A stretch of 64,000 nt of DNA from Planktosalinus lacus (GTDB lineage: Bacteria > Bacteroidota > Bacteroidia > Flavobacteriales > Flavobacteriaceae): the NCBI RefSeq assembly GCF_014640155.1, contig NZ_BMGK01000008.1, forward strand, positions 62,001-126,000, given 5' to 3'. Position 1 is the first letter of the stretch. Each line of letters starts with the position of its first letter. The translations under genes were made by a program, and so were the position numbers. Below the pieces are notes generated by a model, which was not told the origin of the DNA, made no database searches, and worked only from the letters and a program-made list of their open reading frames with translations. Of the stretch, positions 17,697 to 26,463 are shown piece after piece.

Positions 17697-18332
17697 ATGA
17701 AAATTAAAATTTGCGGACTCAAAGACACGAATAATATAAGACAGGTTTCAGAAGCAAATCCGGACTATATGGGATTTATCTTTTATCCGAAATCACCCAG
17801 GTATGTGGGCCAGGAGCTCTCAAAAGATACATTGGAAACGATTCCTGAAAGTATCGTAAAAACTGCTGTGTTTGTCGATGAATCAGTAGAGAATATAATG
17901 AACAAAGTGAACAACTATGGTTTTGAGGCGATCCAGTTGCACGGCGATGAATCACCGGCAATATGCAAGGAACTTAAAGAACAAAATCTAACAGTTATCA
18001 AAGCGTTCGCCATTGAAGAAACCTTTGATTTTACAAAGCTGATTCCTTATGAAACCCATTGCGATTACTTTTTATTTGATACCAAAACACCGGCTTTCGG
18101 CGGAAGCGGAAAAACGTTTGACTGGACCTTATTGTCACAACACCAATTGGTAACCCCGTTCTTTTTGAGCGGCGGATTGGGAGTTGAAAATCTGGATGCC
18201 ATTTTAAAATTAAAAAACGATAAGCTCTATGGGCTAGATTTCAACAGCAAACTGGAAGACGCTCCGGGTTTAAAAAATATACAAATGATAAATAAGGTGC
18301 TGGACACCATTAGAAACTATGAACACATTTAG
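17697..18332 (+). CDS. trpF: phosphoribosylanthranilate isomerase
   Basis: Amadori rearrangement of PRA to CdRP. The 211 residues begin with the family signature KIKICGLKD (general-base Cys at 6), then [12 protein letters not shown], the barrel phosphate loop in [10 protein letters not shown] and the catalytic-Asp region [17 protein letters not shown]. It overlaps trpB by 14 bases. Confidence 0.95.
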   Translation: MKIKICGLKDTNNIRQVSEANPDYMGFIFYPKSPRYVGQELSKDTLETIPESIVKTAVFVDESVENIMNKVNNYGFEAIQLHGDESPAICKELKEQNLTVIKAFAIEETFDFTKLIPYETHCDYFLFDTKTPAFGGSGKTFDWTLLSQHQLVTPFFLSGGLGVENLDAILKLKNDKLYGLDFNSKLEDAPGLKNIQMINKVLDTIRNYEHI

Positions 18333-19503
18333 TCCGAATAAAGAAGGGTTTTACGGCGAATTTGGAGGTGCTTTTGTGCCCGAAATGCTGTATCCCAATG
18401 TGCAGGAACTTCAAAACCGCTATCGAGAAATCATTGAAACCGATGACTTTCAAAAAGAATTCAGGGAGCTGATGCGGGATTATGTGGGGCGTCCTACACC
18501 GCTGTTTTATTCTAAAAACCTTTCAGAAGAACACAATGCACAGATATATTTAAAACGGGAAGATTTGAACCATACGGGGGCACATAAAATTAATAACACG
18601 ATTGGACAAATTCTCGTTGCAAAAAAGCTAAACAAAAAGCGCATCATTGCTGAAACCGGTGCCGGTCAGCACGGTGTTGCCACAGCTACAGCCTGTGCCC
18701 TGATGGGAATGAAGTGTGTGATTTATATGGGCGCGGTTGATATCGAAAGACAAAAACCCAATGTTGACAGAATGAAACTTTTGGGAGCAGAGGTGGTTTC
18801 CGCTACCAGTGGAAGCAAGACATTGAAAGACGCCACCAATGAAGCCATCAGGGCGTGGATCAACAACCCTGTGGATACCCATTATATCATCGGCTCTGTT
18901 GTGGGTCCCCATCCTTATCCCGATATGGTGGCGATGTTTCAAAGCGTGATCAGTGAAGAGATAAAGGTTCAGCTTCTGGAAAAAACCAGGAATGAAGATC
19001 CTGACTATGTGATTGCGTGTTTGGGTGGCGGCAGCAATGCCATCGGGGCTTTTTATCATTTTATTGATAACAACAAGACAAAACTTATCGCCGTGGAGGC
19101 CGGAGGGGAAGGGGTTCATTCCGGAAAAACGGCAGCAACCATTGCCCTTGGTAAAAGAGGTATCATTCACGGAAGCAAAACGTATCTCATTCAAACAGAA
19201 GACGGCCAGGTTGTAGAACCCCATTCTATTTCCGCCGGGTTGGACTATCCCGGGATTGGTCCCGTGCACGCTTATTTGAACGATACCCAAAAAGCAACGG
19301 TTGTTTCTGTAACGGATCAGGAAGCACTTGTGGCAGCTAAAGAACTATCACAAAAAGACGGAATCATACCTGCATTGGAATCGGCACACGCGCTGGCCTA
19401 TTTAAAGAAGATGACCTTTAAAAAAGAAGATGTCGTGGTGATCAACCTTTCCGGAAGGGGTGATAAGGATATGGCGACTTATCAAAAACATTTTAAGCTA
19501 TGA
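18319..19503 (+). CDS. trpB: tryptophan synthase beta subunit
   Basis: PLP enzyme joining indole and serine to give tryptophan. The 394 residues carry the PLP Lys in HTGAHKINN (K90), the phosphate-binding [21 protein letters not shown] and the C-terminal SGRGDKDM. This is the usual TrpB1 form and pairs with the TrpA gene, which overlaps it by 4 bases. Confidence 0.97.
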   Translation: MNTFSPNKEGFYGEFGGAFVPEMLYPNVQELQNRYREIIETDDFQKEFRELMRDYVGRPTPLFYSKNLSEEHNAQIYLKREDLNHTGAHKINNTIGQILVAKKLNKKRIIAETGAGQHGVATATACALMGMKCVIYMGAVDIERQKPNVDRMKLLGAEVVSATSGSKTLKDATNEAIRAWINNPVDTHYIIGSVVGPHPYPDMVAMFQSVISEEIKVQLLEKTRNEDPDYVIACLGGGSNAIGAFYHFIDNNKTKLIAVEAGGEGVHSGKTAATIALGKRGIIHGSKTYLIQTEDGQVVEPHSISAGLDYPGIGPVHAYLNDTQKATVVSVTDQEALVAAKELSQKDGIIPALESAHALAYLKKMTFKKEDVVVINLSGRGDKDMATYQKHFKL

Positions 19504-20270
19504 GTACCAGGATACAATCAATTTTTAAAAGGAGGGACAATATTCTCTCCGTGTATTTCACCGCAGGATATCCCGCGCTTGAAGACACGCTGGAGATTGT
19601 TAAAAACCTCGATGCAGCCGGTGTTGATTTGATCGAAATAGGGATGCCTTTTTCAGACCCGCTGGCAGATGGTCCGGTAATACAGGAAAGCAGTCAGCAG
19701 GCCATCAAAAATGGAATGACCATCAAGTTGCTTTTTGAGCAATTAAAGGGGTTGCGTGACATAACTGAAATTCCGGTCGTGTTGATGGGGTATTTAAATC
19801 CCGTGATGCAATATGGCGAGGAAGCTTTTATATCTAAATGTGCTGAAGTGGGCGTTGACGGAATTATTTTACCCGACTTGCCTTTGGATATCTACACAAA
19901 ACATTGGAAAACGATGTGTGAGAAGGAAGGTGTTTCAAACATTTTTTTAATCACGCCCCAATCTTCAGTAGAACGCATCAAAGCCATCGACGATGCTTCC
20001 AATGCGTTTGTTTATGTGGTTTCATCAAACAGCATTACCGGTTCCAACAAGAAATTTGACCGTCAAACAGCGTATTATAAAAGCATCCAACAACTGGAAT
20101 TAAAGAATCCCACCCTGATTGGTTTTGGGATACACGACAAAGAAACATTTGAAAGCGCCTGTACATACAGTAAGGGTGTGATTATTGGCAGTGCATTCAT
20201 CAGGCATATCACCGCAGAAGGCATCAGCAAAGAATCCATTCAGGAATTTGTAAAAAATATAAAGTCATGA
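19500..20270 (+). CDS. trpA: tryptophan synthase alpha subunit
   Basis: Cleaves indole-3-glycerol phosphate to indole, which is channelled to TrpB. The 256 residues have catalytic Glu and Asp in [16 protein letters not shown] (E46, D57), [13 protein letters not shown], and the phosphate loop [10 protein letters not shown]. It overlaps trpB and the DAHP synthase gene by 4 bases each. Confidence 0.96.
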   Translation: MSTRIQSIFKRRDNILSVYFTAGYPALEDTLEIVKNLDAAGVDLIEIGMPFSDPLADGPVIQESSQQAIKNGMTIKLLFEQLKGLRDITEIPVVLMGYLNPVMQYGEEAFISKCAEVGVDGIILPDLPLDIYTKHWKTMCEKEGVSNIFLITPQSSVERIKAIDDASNAFVYVVSSNSITGSNKKFDRQTAYYKSIQQLELKNPTLIGFGIHDKETFESACTYSKGVIIGSAFIRHITAEGISKESIQEFVKNIKS

Positions 20271-21271
20271 TTATACAATTAGATAGAAATATTTCGCTTC
20301 AGCACATGGAAGCTATTGAAGAAGTATTGGAACAATTCAAGATCAAAGCGGTGGATATCAAAACCCAGAGCCAATTTTACAAGGTGGCTGTGTTGAAAAA
20401 TGAATTTGACCTGAGGCGGCTGGGAAGGTTGCCGGGAGTCAAAGACATTCATCGCGTAACCGACGCCTATAAACTGGTATCCCGAAAGTGGAAAGTGAAT
20501 CCAACTTCCATAGACTTGGGCGATGGTGTGCAGATTAACGAAAATAATTTCACCCTCATGGCCGGCCCGTGTTCCATTGAAAGTGAGGAACAAATAGAAG
20601 CTGTAGTTGAACAATTGGTTAAAAATAATATTAAAATAATGCGGGGTGGCGTATACAAACCACGCAGTTCGCCCTATGCTTTCCGGGGGTTGGGTATTGA
20701 GGGGTTAAAATCATTTCACCGCATTTGCCGTGCTAATGGCATAAAAATCATCACTGAAGTGATGCAGGTCTCCCAGATAGAAGAAATGATGGAGTATGTT
20801 GATATCTTTCAGGTGGGCGCGCGCAATACGCAGAATTTTAACCTACTGGATGCATTGGGAGCGGTTGACAAACCGGTGATGATCAAACGAGGCATATCAG
20901 GAAGTATCGACGAACTCCTGCAATCTGCCGAATATGTTTTTTCTGCCGGTAATGAAAAGCTGTTGCTCTGTGAGCGCGGCATCCGCACTTTTGAAGGAGC
21001 TTACAGAAATACTTTTGATATCAATGCCATTCCCATTTTAAAAGAAAAAAGTCATCTGCCGGTCATTGCAGATCCATCGCACGGCATTGGAATAAGAAAA
21101 CACGTGGAGCGCATTACTTTAGCGGCGCTTGTGGCAGGAGCAGACGGTGCGATTGTCGAGATGCATCACGAGCCTGAAAAAGCCTTTTCAGACGGGCAGC
21201 AAACACTGGACTTTGATGAATTCTCAACCCTGGTTGCCAAAATTAAAAAACTCCGGGAAGTAGCAGTTTAA
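20267..21271 (+). CDS. aroF: 3-deoxy-7-phosphoheptulonate (DAHP) synthase, type I-beta
   Basis: First step of the shikimate pathway: condenses PEP and erythrose 4-phosphate. The 334 residues have an N-terminal ferredoxin-like domain (about 1-75), then the KDO/DAHP barrel with LMAGPCSIESEEQ, MRGGVYKPRSSPYAFRG, TEVMQVSQ, the PSHGIG metal site and EMHHEPEKAFSDG. There is no fused chorismate mutase domain. It overlaps trpA by 4 bases, so it is the last gene of the trp operon and would fall under the same attenuation control. The gene name is chosen by function and could equally be aroG. Confidence 0.93.
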   Translation: MIIQLDRNISLQHMEAIEEVLEQFKIKAVDIKTQSQFYKVAVLKNEFDLRRLGRLPGVKDIHRVTDAYKLVSRKWKVNPTSIDLGDGVQINENNFTLMAGPCSIESEEQIEAVVEQLVKNNIKIMRGGVYKPRSSPYAFRGLGIEGLKSFHRICRANGIKIITEVMQVSQIEEMMEYVDIFQVGARNTQNFNLLDALGAVDKPVMIKRGISGSIDELLQSAEYVFSAGNEKLLLCERGIRTFEGAYRNTFDINAIPILKEKSHLPVIADPSHGIGIRKHVERITLAALVAGADGAIVEMHHEPEKAFSDGQQTLDFDEFSTLVAKIKKLREVAV

Positions 21272-21636
21272 TCTTCTTCCACAAAGTCATCCAGGTCCCG
21301 GCGGTCTTTTTTAGTGGGACGGCCGGTGCCTTTTTTGCGGTAATAGTCTTTTGAATATTTAAGAAGTTCCAGTTTTTCAAGGTTTTCTTTGGGTGTAATA
21401 TCCTTTCGGTAGATATCAACAAGCTTGGCTCCCAGTCTGGATTCAGGGATGTCGAGCACTTCGAGTACATAATCCACCTGATTTTTACGCACTTGAACCT
21501 GATCACCGGGATACACTTCCCGTGAGGGCTTTACATTGTCTCCTTGTATCTTTACTTTTCCGGTCCTACAGGCATTGGTAGCAATGCTTCTGGTCTTAAA
21601 ATAGCGCACACACCATAAATATTTATCCACTCTCAT
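21268..21636 (-). CDS. S4-domain RNA-binding protein (Hsp15/HslR-like)
   Basis: 122 residues with an N-terminal S4 domain (RVDKYLWCVRYFKTRSIATNACRTGKV...GDQVQVR, about 1-60), followed by a basic and then acidic tail (GTGRPTKKDRRDLDDFVEED). The family binds free 50S subunits carrying nascent chains in E. coli; that role is inferred. Its stop codon overlaps the stop of the convergent DAHP synthase gene. Confidence 0.88.
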   Translation of the reverse strand: MRVDKYLWCVRYFKTRSIATNACRTGKVKIQGDNVKPSREVYPGDQVQVRKNQVDYVLEVLDIPESRLGAKLVDIYRKDITPKENLEKLELLKYSKDYYRKKGTGRPTKKDRRDLDDFVEED

Positions 21637-21804
21637 ACTAAGCCCACTTAAAAATAGTTAATCTTTTAGACAAAAATAAGAGATTATTGTATCTTCGCCA
21701 GCAAAATAAAAGAGAATCAACGCCCATAGTGGGTTCAAAATAAAAAACAGTTATTTTCAAGCATTTAATGTATTGAAAAACAACGGCTAATAAACTTAAT
21801 TTAA

Positions 21805-22722
21805 ATGAAAAGCACCTATAGATTTTTAACTTTGATTTTATTAACTGCATTGGTAGTTAGTTCTTGCAGAAGAGATGATGAAGGCCCTGAACGAATTCCT
21901 GAGCGTGATCGTGCAGCTGAAGTAACAGCTGCAACGGCAGAGATTGAAGCTTTTCTTCAGACACATTTTTATAATTATGAGGATTTTGAAAATCCGACAC
22001 CCAATTTTGATTATAAAATTGTCTTTGATACCATAGCAGGTGAAAATGCAGATAAAACTCCGTTAATTGAGCAGGTAATGACCAAGCAGGTATTTGACAG
22101 AGTAAAGCCTGAGGTTATTTATACTTTATACTACTTAAAAGTAAAAGAGGGCGAAGGAGATTCACCACTTTATGCTGATGAAGCATTGGTTACTTACAAA
22201 GGACAGTTTTTAAATCTAGACACCTTTGATGCTTCTGACGCACCAATCAAATTTGATTTAACACAAGTTGTTACCGGATTTCAACAGGGAGTTATTGAAT
22301 TAAGTGGAGCCACAAACATAATAGAAAACCCTGATGGCACACTTACATTTGAAGGCTTTGGAGCCGGTGCTGTTTTTGTGCCTTCAGGATTGGGTTATTG
22401 GCTTAATTCTCCTTCCGGAATACCGGTATATTCTCAACTTATTTTCACCTATAAATTGTATGATGTCACCACAGACATTGATCATGATTCGGATGGGGTT
22501 CCTTCTTTACTGGAGGATTTAAATGGCAATGAATATTTGGGAGATGATGATACTGATGAAAATGGTGTTCCAAACTATTTGGATACTGATGATGATGGAG
22601 ACGGTGTAGAAACTATTGATGAAATTATCATTAACCCTGACGGTACTGTTGAGTATCCCGATTCAAGCGGGAATGGTATACCTGATTACCTAGACCCTGA
22701 TTATCCTGTTTTAAATAATTAA
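21805..22722 (+). CDS. FKBP-type lipoprotein with calcium-binding aspartate repeats
   Basis: 305 residues. An N-terminal lipoprotein signal MKSTYRFLTLILLTALVVSS ends at a lipobox Cys followed by RRDDEG, an acidic stretch like those that route lipoproteins to the cell surface in Bacteroidota. Residues about 105-230 form an FKBP-like peptidyl-prolyl isomerase domain (DEALVTYKGQFLN, GFQQGVIELSG, VPSGLGYWL). The tail (about 230-300) is thrombospondin type 3-like (DHDSDGVPSLLED, DTDDDGDGVE), expected to bind calcium. It is monocistronic, between a divergent S4 gene and a terminator. Confidence 0.85.
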   Translation: MKSTYRFLTLILLTALVVSSCRRDDEGPERIPERDRAAEVTAATAEIEAFLQTHFYNYEDFENPTPNFDYKIVFDTIAGENADKTPLIEQVMTKQVFDRVKPEVIYTLYYLKVKEGEGDSPLYADEALVTYKGQFLNLDTFDASDAPIKFDLTQVVTGFQQGVIELSGATNIIENPDGTLTFEGFGAGAVFVPSGLGYWLNSPSGIPVYSQLIFTYKLYDVTTDIDHDSDGVPSLLEDLNGNEYLGDDDTDENGVPNYLDTDDDGDGVETIDEIIINPDGTVEYPDSSGNGIPDYLDPDYPVLNN

Positions 22723-22743
22723 TTCCAAAAATTTAAATAAAAT

Positions 22744-22780
22744 AAAAATCCCCCGAAAATACTTCCGGGGGATTTTTTTT
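22744..22780. terminator. bidirectional terminator between convergent genes
   Basis: AAAAATCCCCCG (22744-22755) pairs with CGGGGGATTTTT (22766-22777); a T-run follows on the plus strand and an A-run precedes it, so it can work for both the FKBP gene and the transketolase gene. Confidence 0.9.
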
Positions 22781-22805
22781 GAAGCAAACGTAGGCGTTGT
22801 TCAAT

Positions 22806-23759
22806 TTATTTTCGCTGTAGTACTTTTTTTACAGCCTTGACAATGGCATCTGCATTGAGACCATATTTTTCCATCAGCTGTGCGGGTGTGCCTGATTCGC
22901 CAAAGGTATCCTGTGTGGCAACAAATTCCTGTGGGGTAGGGTGATTTTCAGCGAGCACACGGGCAACGCTTTCTCCCAGTCCACCTAAAAAGTTATGTTC
23001 TTCGGCAGTGACGATACAGCCTGTCTTTTTAATACTGTTTAAGATAGCTTCGTTGTCAAGGGGCTTGATGGTGTGTATGTTGATGATTTCGGCGTGTATG
23101 CCTTCCTTTTCAAGAGTTTCAGCAGCTTGAATAGCTTCCCATACCAAATGACCGGTCGCGACGATCGTCACGTCGTTTCCTTCGGTGAGTTGCACGGCTT
23201 TACCAATTTCAAATGTCTGACCTTCCGGAGTGAAGTTTGCTACTGAGGGCCTTCCAAATCTGAGGTAAACAGGTCCCTCGTGTTCAGCGATGGCAAGGGT
23301 TGCGGCTTTGGTCTGGTTATAATCACACGGATTGATCACCGTCATCCCCGGCAACATTTTCATTAAACCGATGTCTTCCAGGATCTGGTGGGTGGCACCG
23401 TCTTCTCCAAGCGTTACGCCGGCGTGGGATGCACATATTTTTACATTCTTACCGCTGTAAGCTATGCTTTGTCTTATCTGGTCATACACCCTTCCGGTAG
23501 AGAAGTTGGCAAAGGTTCCGGTAAAGGGAATTTTACCGCCTATGGTCAGACCGGCAGCAATGCCCATCATATTGGCTTCAGCAATGCCCACCTGAAAGAA
23601 ACGCTCCGGGTGGTTTTTCTGAAACTCATCCATTTTCAAAGAACCGGTAAGGTCGGCACAAAGGGCTACCACGTTTGGGTTTGTTTTTCCTAATTCGGTC
23701 ATGCCTGCTCCAAAACCGCTTCGGGTGTCCTTATTGCCTGTGTTTGTGAATTTTTTCAT
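22806..23759 (-). CDS. transketolase, C-terminal subunit
   Basis: Second half of a split transketolase, 317 residues, carrying the pyrimidine-binding domain ([44 protein letters not shown]) and the C-terminal domain (about 190-317, [32 protein letters not shown]). It acts only with the N-terminal subunit encoded 41 bases upstream on the same strand. It functions in the non-oxidative pentose phosphate pathway and supplies erythrose 4-phosphate for the DAHP synthase encoded nearby. Confidence 0.93.
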   Translation of the reverse strand: MKKFTNTGNKDTRSGFGAGMTELGKTNPNVVALCADLTGSLKMDEFQKNHPERFFQVGIAEANMMGIAAGLTIGGKIPFTGTFANFSTGRVYDQIRQSIAYSGKNVKICASHAGVTLGEDGATHQILEDIGLMKMLPGMTVINPCDYNQTKAATLAIAEHEGPVYLRFGRPSVANFTPEGQTFEIGKAVQLTEGNDVTIVATGHLVWEAIQAAETLEKEGIHAEIINIHTIKPLDNEAILNSIKKTGCIVTAEEHNFLGGLGESVARVLAENHPTPQEFVATQDTFGESGTPAQLMEKYGLNADAIVKAVKKVLQRK

Positions 23760-23766
23760 ATTATGT

Positions 23767-23779
23767 CCGCCTTCGGCGG
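23767..23779 (-). other. GC-rich hairpin between the transketolase halves
   Basis: CCGCC TTC GGCGG forms a 5-bp perfect stem with a three-base loop in the 41-base gap between the two subunit genes. It has no T-run, so it is unlikely to be a terminator. It could stabilise or process the shared mRNA, or be a short dispersed repeat. Confidence 0.45.
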
Positions 23780-23800
23780 GTAGCTTTTAATTATACTTTT

Positions 23801-24646
23801 TTAATAGTCCCCTAATGTTTCAGGGTTTTGCGCCAAGGCCGTTTCGAGCTGCTCATCATTGGGTGCCTTGCCGTGCCACGCGTGGGTGTGCATCATAAAG
23901 TCCACGCCGTGGCCCATCACCGTATGCATTAGCACACAAACAGGCTTTCCGTTGCCTGTTCTTGACTTGGCCTCCTGCATGGTTTTGATGACCGCTTCGA
24001 GATTGTTTCCTTCCTTCAGGATAAGTACATCCCATCCAAAGGCTTCCATTTTTGCTGTCAGGTTGCCTAATGGCAATACGGTATCGGTAGCACCATCAAT
24101 TTGCTGGCCGTTGTAATCCACTGTTACGATGAGGTTGTCCACCTTGTTTCCGGCTGCATACATAATGGCCTCCCAGTTTTGACCTTCCTGCAACTCACCA
24201 TCCCCGCACAGGGTATAGACGAGTTTGTCATCGTTGTTTAGTTTTTTGGAAAGGGCAGCACCAATGGATACTGAAATCCCTTGTCCCAATGAACCGGATG
24301 CAATGCGCACACCGGGCAGTCCTTCGTGGGTGGTGGGGTGGCCTTGTAGCCTGGAATCCAGATGACGAAAGGTGCGCAGCTCTTCAACGGGAAAATATCC
24401 GCTGCGAGCCAACACACTGTAAAAAACAGGGGAGATGTGACCGTTTGAAAGAAAGAAAAGGTCTTCACCCTTTCCGTCCATATTAAAATTGGTATCGTGC
24501 TCCATCAGGACGTTGTAGAGGGCCACAAAGAATTCTGTACAACCCAAAGATCCTCCCGGGTGGCCTGAATTAACTTTGTGAACTTGTCTCAGGATGTCCC
24601 GTCTTACCTGGGTTACCAGATTTTCCAGTTGATTGATGTCTGTCAT
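23801..24646 (-). CDS. transketolase, N-terminal subunit
   Basis: TPP-binding half, 281 residues from the ATG at 24646 (MTDINQLENLV). A frame opening 54 bases further upstream adds a hydrophobic, unconserved stretch and is rejected. Visible are NSGHPGGSLG (26-35), GSLGQGISVSIGAA and the TPP motif GDGELQEGQNWEA (148-160) ending at the metal-binding DYNG. Split transketolases occur in archaea and in various bacteria, including Bacteroidota. Confidence 0.93.
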   Translation of the reverse strand: MTDINQLENLVTQVRRDILRQVHKVNSGHPGGSLGCTEFFVALYNVLMEHDTNFNMDGKGEDLFFLSNGHISPVFYSVLARSGYFPVEELRTFRHLDSRLQGHPTTHEGLPGVRIASGSLGQGISVSIGAALSKKLNNDDKLVYTLCGDGELQEGQNWEAIMYAAGNKVDNLIVTVDYNGQQIDGATDTVLPLGNLTAKMEAFGWDVLILKEGNNLEAVIKTMQEAKSRTGNGKPVCVLMHTVMGHGVDFMMHTHAWHGKAPNDEQLETALAQNPETLGDY

Positions 24647-24833
24647 AACAGTGAAGTAAAATTTATCCGTCAAAAATAAGACTTTATATGCCCCCGTCAA
24701 AGGAAATAAAAATGAGTTTTTAACGAACTGTTGTTAATTGTTTTTTTGTTTCCTCATTCACCGGCTTGTCCTGTTTTGTTTAATTCTCTACTTTAGCGGA
24801 AGCTACCACACAGGAACTTTAATGCACACAACG

Positions 24834-25625
24834 ATGAACAAAACCATCTATCAGGTAGATTCTTTTACCGATGTACCCTTTAAGGGAAACCCCGCCGGCG
24901 TGATGCTGCTGGACACGGAACTTACTGAAGAGCAGATGCAGAACATTGCCATGGAGATGAACCTATCAGAAACGGCCTTTGTCCTTGCAGCGGGTGACCA
25001 CTTCAACATCCGGTTCTTTACGCCCACGAGCGAAATTGCCCTCTGCGGACACGCCACCCTGGCAAGCGCCCACATCCTGTATGAGACCGGAGGCGTAAAC
25101 CCTCAGGACGCCATTCGTTATAAAACGACACAGACAGTCTTGAACATCATCAAAGTGGATAACTGCATCCAAATGGGCCTGCCGGAATATGCCCTTGAAA
25201 GAACCACGCTTGACTATGACTTCCAAAGCATCCTGGGCTGGGAACCTTTGGAAACCTGGTACAGCAATAAATGGTCCATCGCTGTGGCCGAAACCGAAGC
25301 ACAAATACAAAACACCCGGCCTGATTTTGCCCTGCTAAAGAAACACAATATGGAAAGCCTCATCATCACTGCCAAAAGCAGCAGAGAAGATGTGGATATC
25401 GTGGCGCGTTGTTTTGTGCCCGAAGTGGGTATCAATGAAGACCCGGTTACCGGCTCTGCCCATTGTGCGCTGGCACCCCTATGGGCGGGAAAGCTCAACA
25501 AAAAGGAACTCACCTCAAGACAACTCTCCACCCGCGGCGGATTGTTGGACCTGAAACTCAACAAGGGCTTGGTCGAGATTACCGGCAAAGCGGTCACCAT
25601 CTTTAAAGCAACGCTTGTTATTTAA
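24834..25625 (+). CDS. PhzF-family isomerase-like protein
   Basis: 263 residues from MNKTIYQVDSF; an ATG 12 bases earlier (24822) preceded by AGGAA is an alternative. The diaminopimelate-epimerase-like double fold is indicated by VDSFTDVPFKGNPAGV, the catalytic Glu in MNLSETAFV (E46), FTPTSEIALCGHATLASAH and EDPVTGSAHCALAPLW. No phenazine genes are nearby, so the name PhzF should not be read as phenazine synthesis; the substrate is unknown. Confidence 0.9.
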   Translation: MNKTIYQVDSFTDVPFKGNPAGVMLLDTELTEEQMQNIAMEMNLSETAFVLAAGDHFNIRFFTPTSEIALCGHATLASAHILYETGGVNPQDAIRYKTTQTVLNIIKVDNCIQMGLPEYALERTTLDYDFQSILGWEPLETWYSNKWSIAVAETEAQIQNTRPDFALLKKHNMESLIITAKSSREDVDIVARCFVPEVGINEDPVTGSAHCALAPLWAGKLNKKELTSRQLSTRGGLLDLKLNKGLVEITGKAVTIFKATLVI

Positions 25626-25684
25626 TGCCTTTTTGTTTAAACCTTTACACAGCAAAACATAGAAATGTACTACTCTAAATAGAT

Positions 25685-25718
25685 AGAAGCCACGTTGGCT
25701 AATGACGTGGCTTCTTTA
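25685..25718. terminator. terminator between phzF-like gene and stress operon
   Basis: AGAAGCCACG (25685-25694) pairs perfectly with CGTGGCTTCT (25706-25715) over an 11-base loop, with a short T tail on the plus strand. It separates two convergent units. Confidence 0.75.
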
Positions 25719-25738
25719 TATTAAATGTATAGATCTTA

Positions 25739-25855
25739 TTAAACCATACCCAAGATCCACCAGATCACAAAAAAAGCGATGATGGTTCCAAAGCAACCAC
25801 AGCCTAATTTTTTTGCTCCGTACCCTGCAATTAATCCTTTGAAAAGTTTATTCAT
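25739..25855 (-). CDS. small membrane protein, 38 residues
   Basis: MNKLFKGLIAGYGAKKLGCG followed by CFGTIIAFFVIWWILGMV. A basic, glycine-rich N terminus leads into one hydrophobic helix (about 22-38). It starts 11 bases downstream of the YciF gene on the same strand, so it is probably the last gene of the catalase-YciF unit. Similar short GAKKLG...GCFG proteins are, from memory, frequent near stress genes in Flavobacteriia. Function unknown. Confidence 0.7.
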   Translation of the reverse strand: MNKLFKGLIAGYGAKKLGCGCFGTIIAFFVIWWILGMV

Positions 25856-25866
25856 GGTGGGTGGGT

Positions 25867-26445
25867 TTATACATCTGCTTGCGCAGCTTCTATGTTTATA
25901 GCGTTTTTAGCTACTTCAGAGAGTTTTTGATCAGCTGCTTTTTCTTCTTTGAGTGTCTTTTCAAGCAGTGATGCTGCTTCATTTAAGCCCAGTGTTTCTG
26001 CAAACTGTCGAAGGGTACCATAGGTTGCAATTTCATAATGTTCTACTTTTTGACCGGCCGAAATAATTCCTGCATCGCGCATTACACCTTCTTCGCTTGA
26101 TTCCATGATTTCTTCTGCTTCTTTGATCAGACCGGCCATGGCCTCACATTTTTTAGCTTCCGGTTTTTTGTCTATGGATTCAAAAACCTCTTCCAATCGG
26201 GTGATTTGGTCTTCTGTTTCGGCAAGATGACTGCTGAGGGCGTCAATTAATTTTTTAGAGGTTGCTTTTTTAACCATCTTAGGGATGGCTTTGGTCAACG
26301 CTTTTTCAGCCCAGTAGATGTCTTTCAATCCATCCTCAAACAATTCCCTGAGTTGAGATGATTTCATACTGTCCTTTGTCGAACTTCCATTTGACTGATT
26401 TCCGTTTTGTGAAATAGTCGCTGTACTTGATTTATTGTTTTCCAT
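25867..26445 (-). CDS. YciE/YciF ferritin-like protein (DUF892)
   Basis: 192 residues. After a disordered Ser/Asn/Gln-rich N terminus of about 30 residues comes the DUF892 four-helix bundle: LRELFEDGLKDIYWAEKAL, AETEDQITRLEEVFE, GQKVEHYEIATYGTLRQFAE and LLEKTLKEEKAADQKLSEVA. Glu and His residues at helix positions fit a diiron-type site. The family is induced by osmotic and general stress and is commonly next to manganese catalase, as here (18-base gap). The exact biochemical role is not known. Confidence 0.88.
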   Translation of the reverse strand: MENNKSSTATISQNGNQSNGSSTKDSMKSSQLRELFEDGLKDIYWAEKALTKAIPKMVKKATSKKLIDALSSHLAETEDQITRLEEVFESIDKKPEAKKCEAMAGLIKEAEEIMESSEEGVMRDAGIISAGQKVEHYEIATYGTLRQFAETLGLNEAASLLEKTLKEEKAADQKLSEVAKNAINIEAAQADV

Positions 26446-26463
26446 TTTTTTTGTTTTAAATTG

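Noticed and set aside
18628-19290. 220-codon minus-strand frame inside trpB
   Set aside because: trpB is full length with all motifs; the antisense translation has no recognisable pattern.
24647-24700. N-terminal extension of the transketolase N subunit
   Set aside because: The added residues are hydrophobic and lack family similarity; MTDINQLENL is the natural start.
24834-25625. PhzF homologue as a sign of phenazine synthesis
   Set aside because: No other phz genes are present; the family is broad and mostly of unknown substrate.
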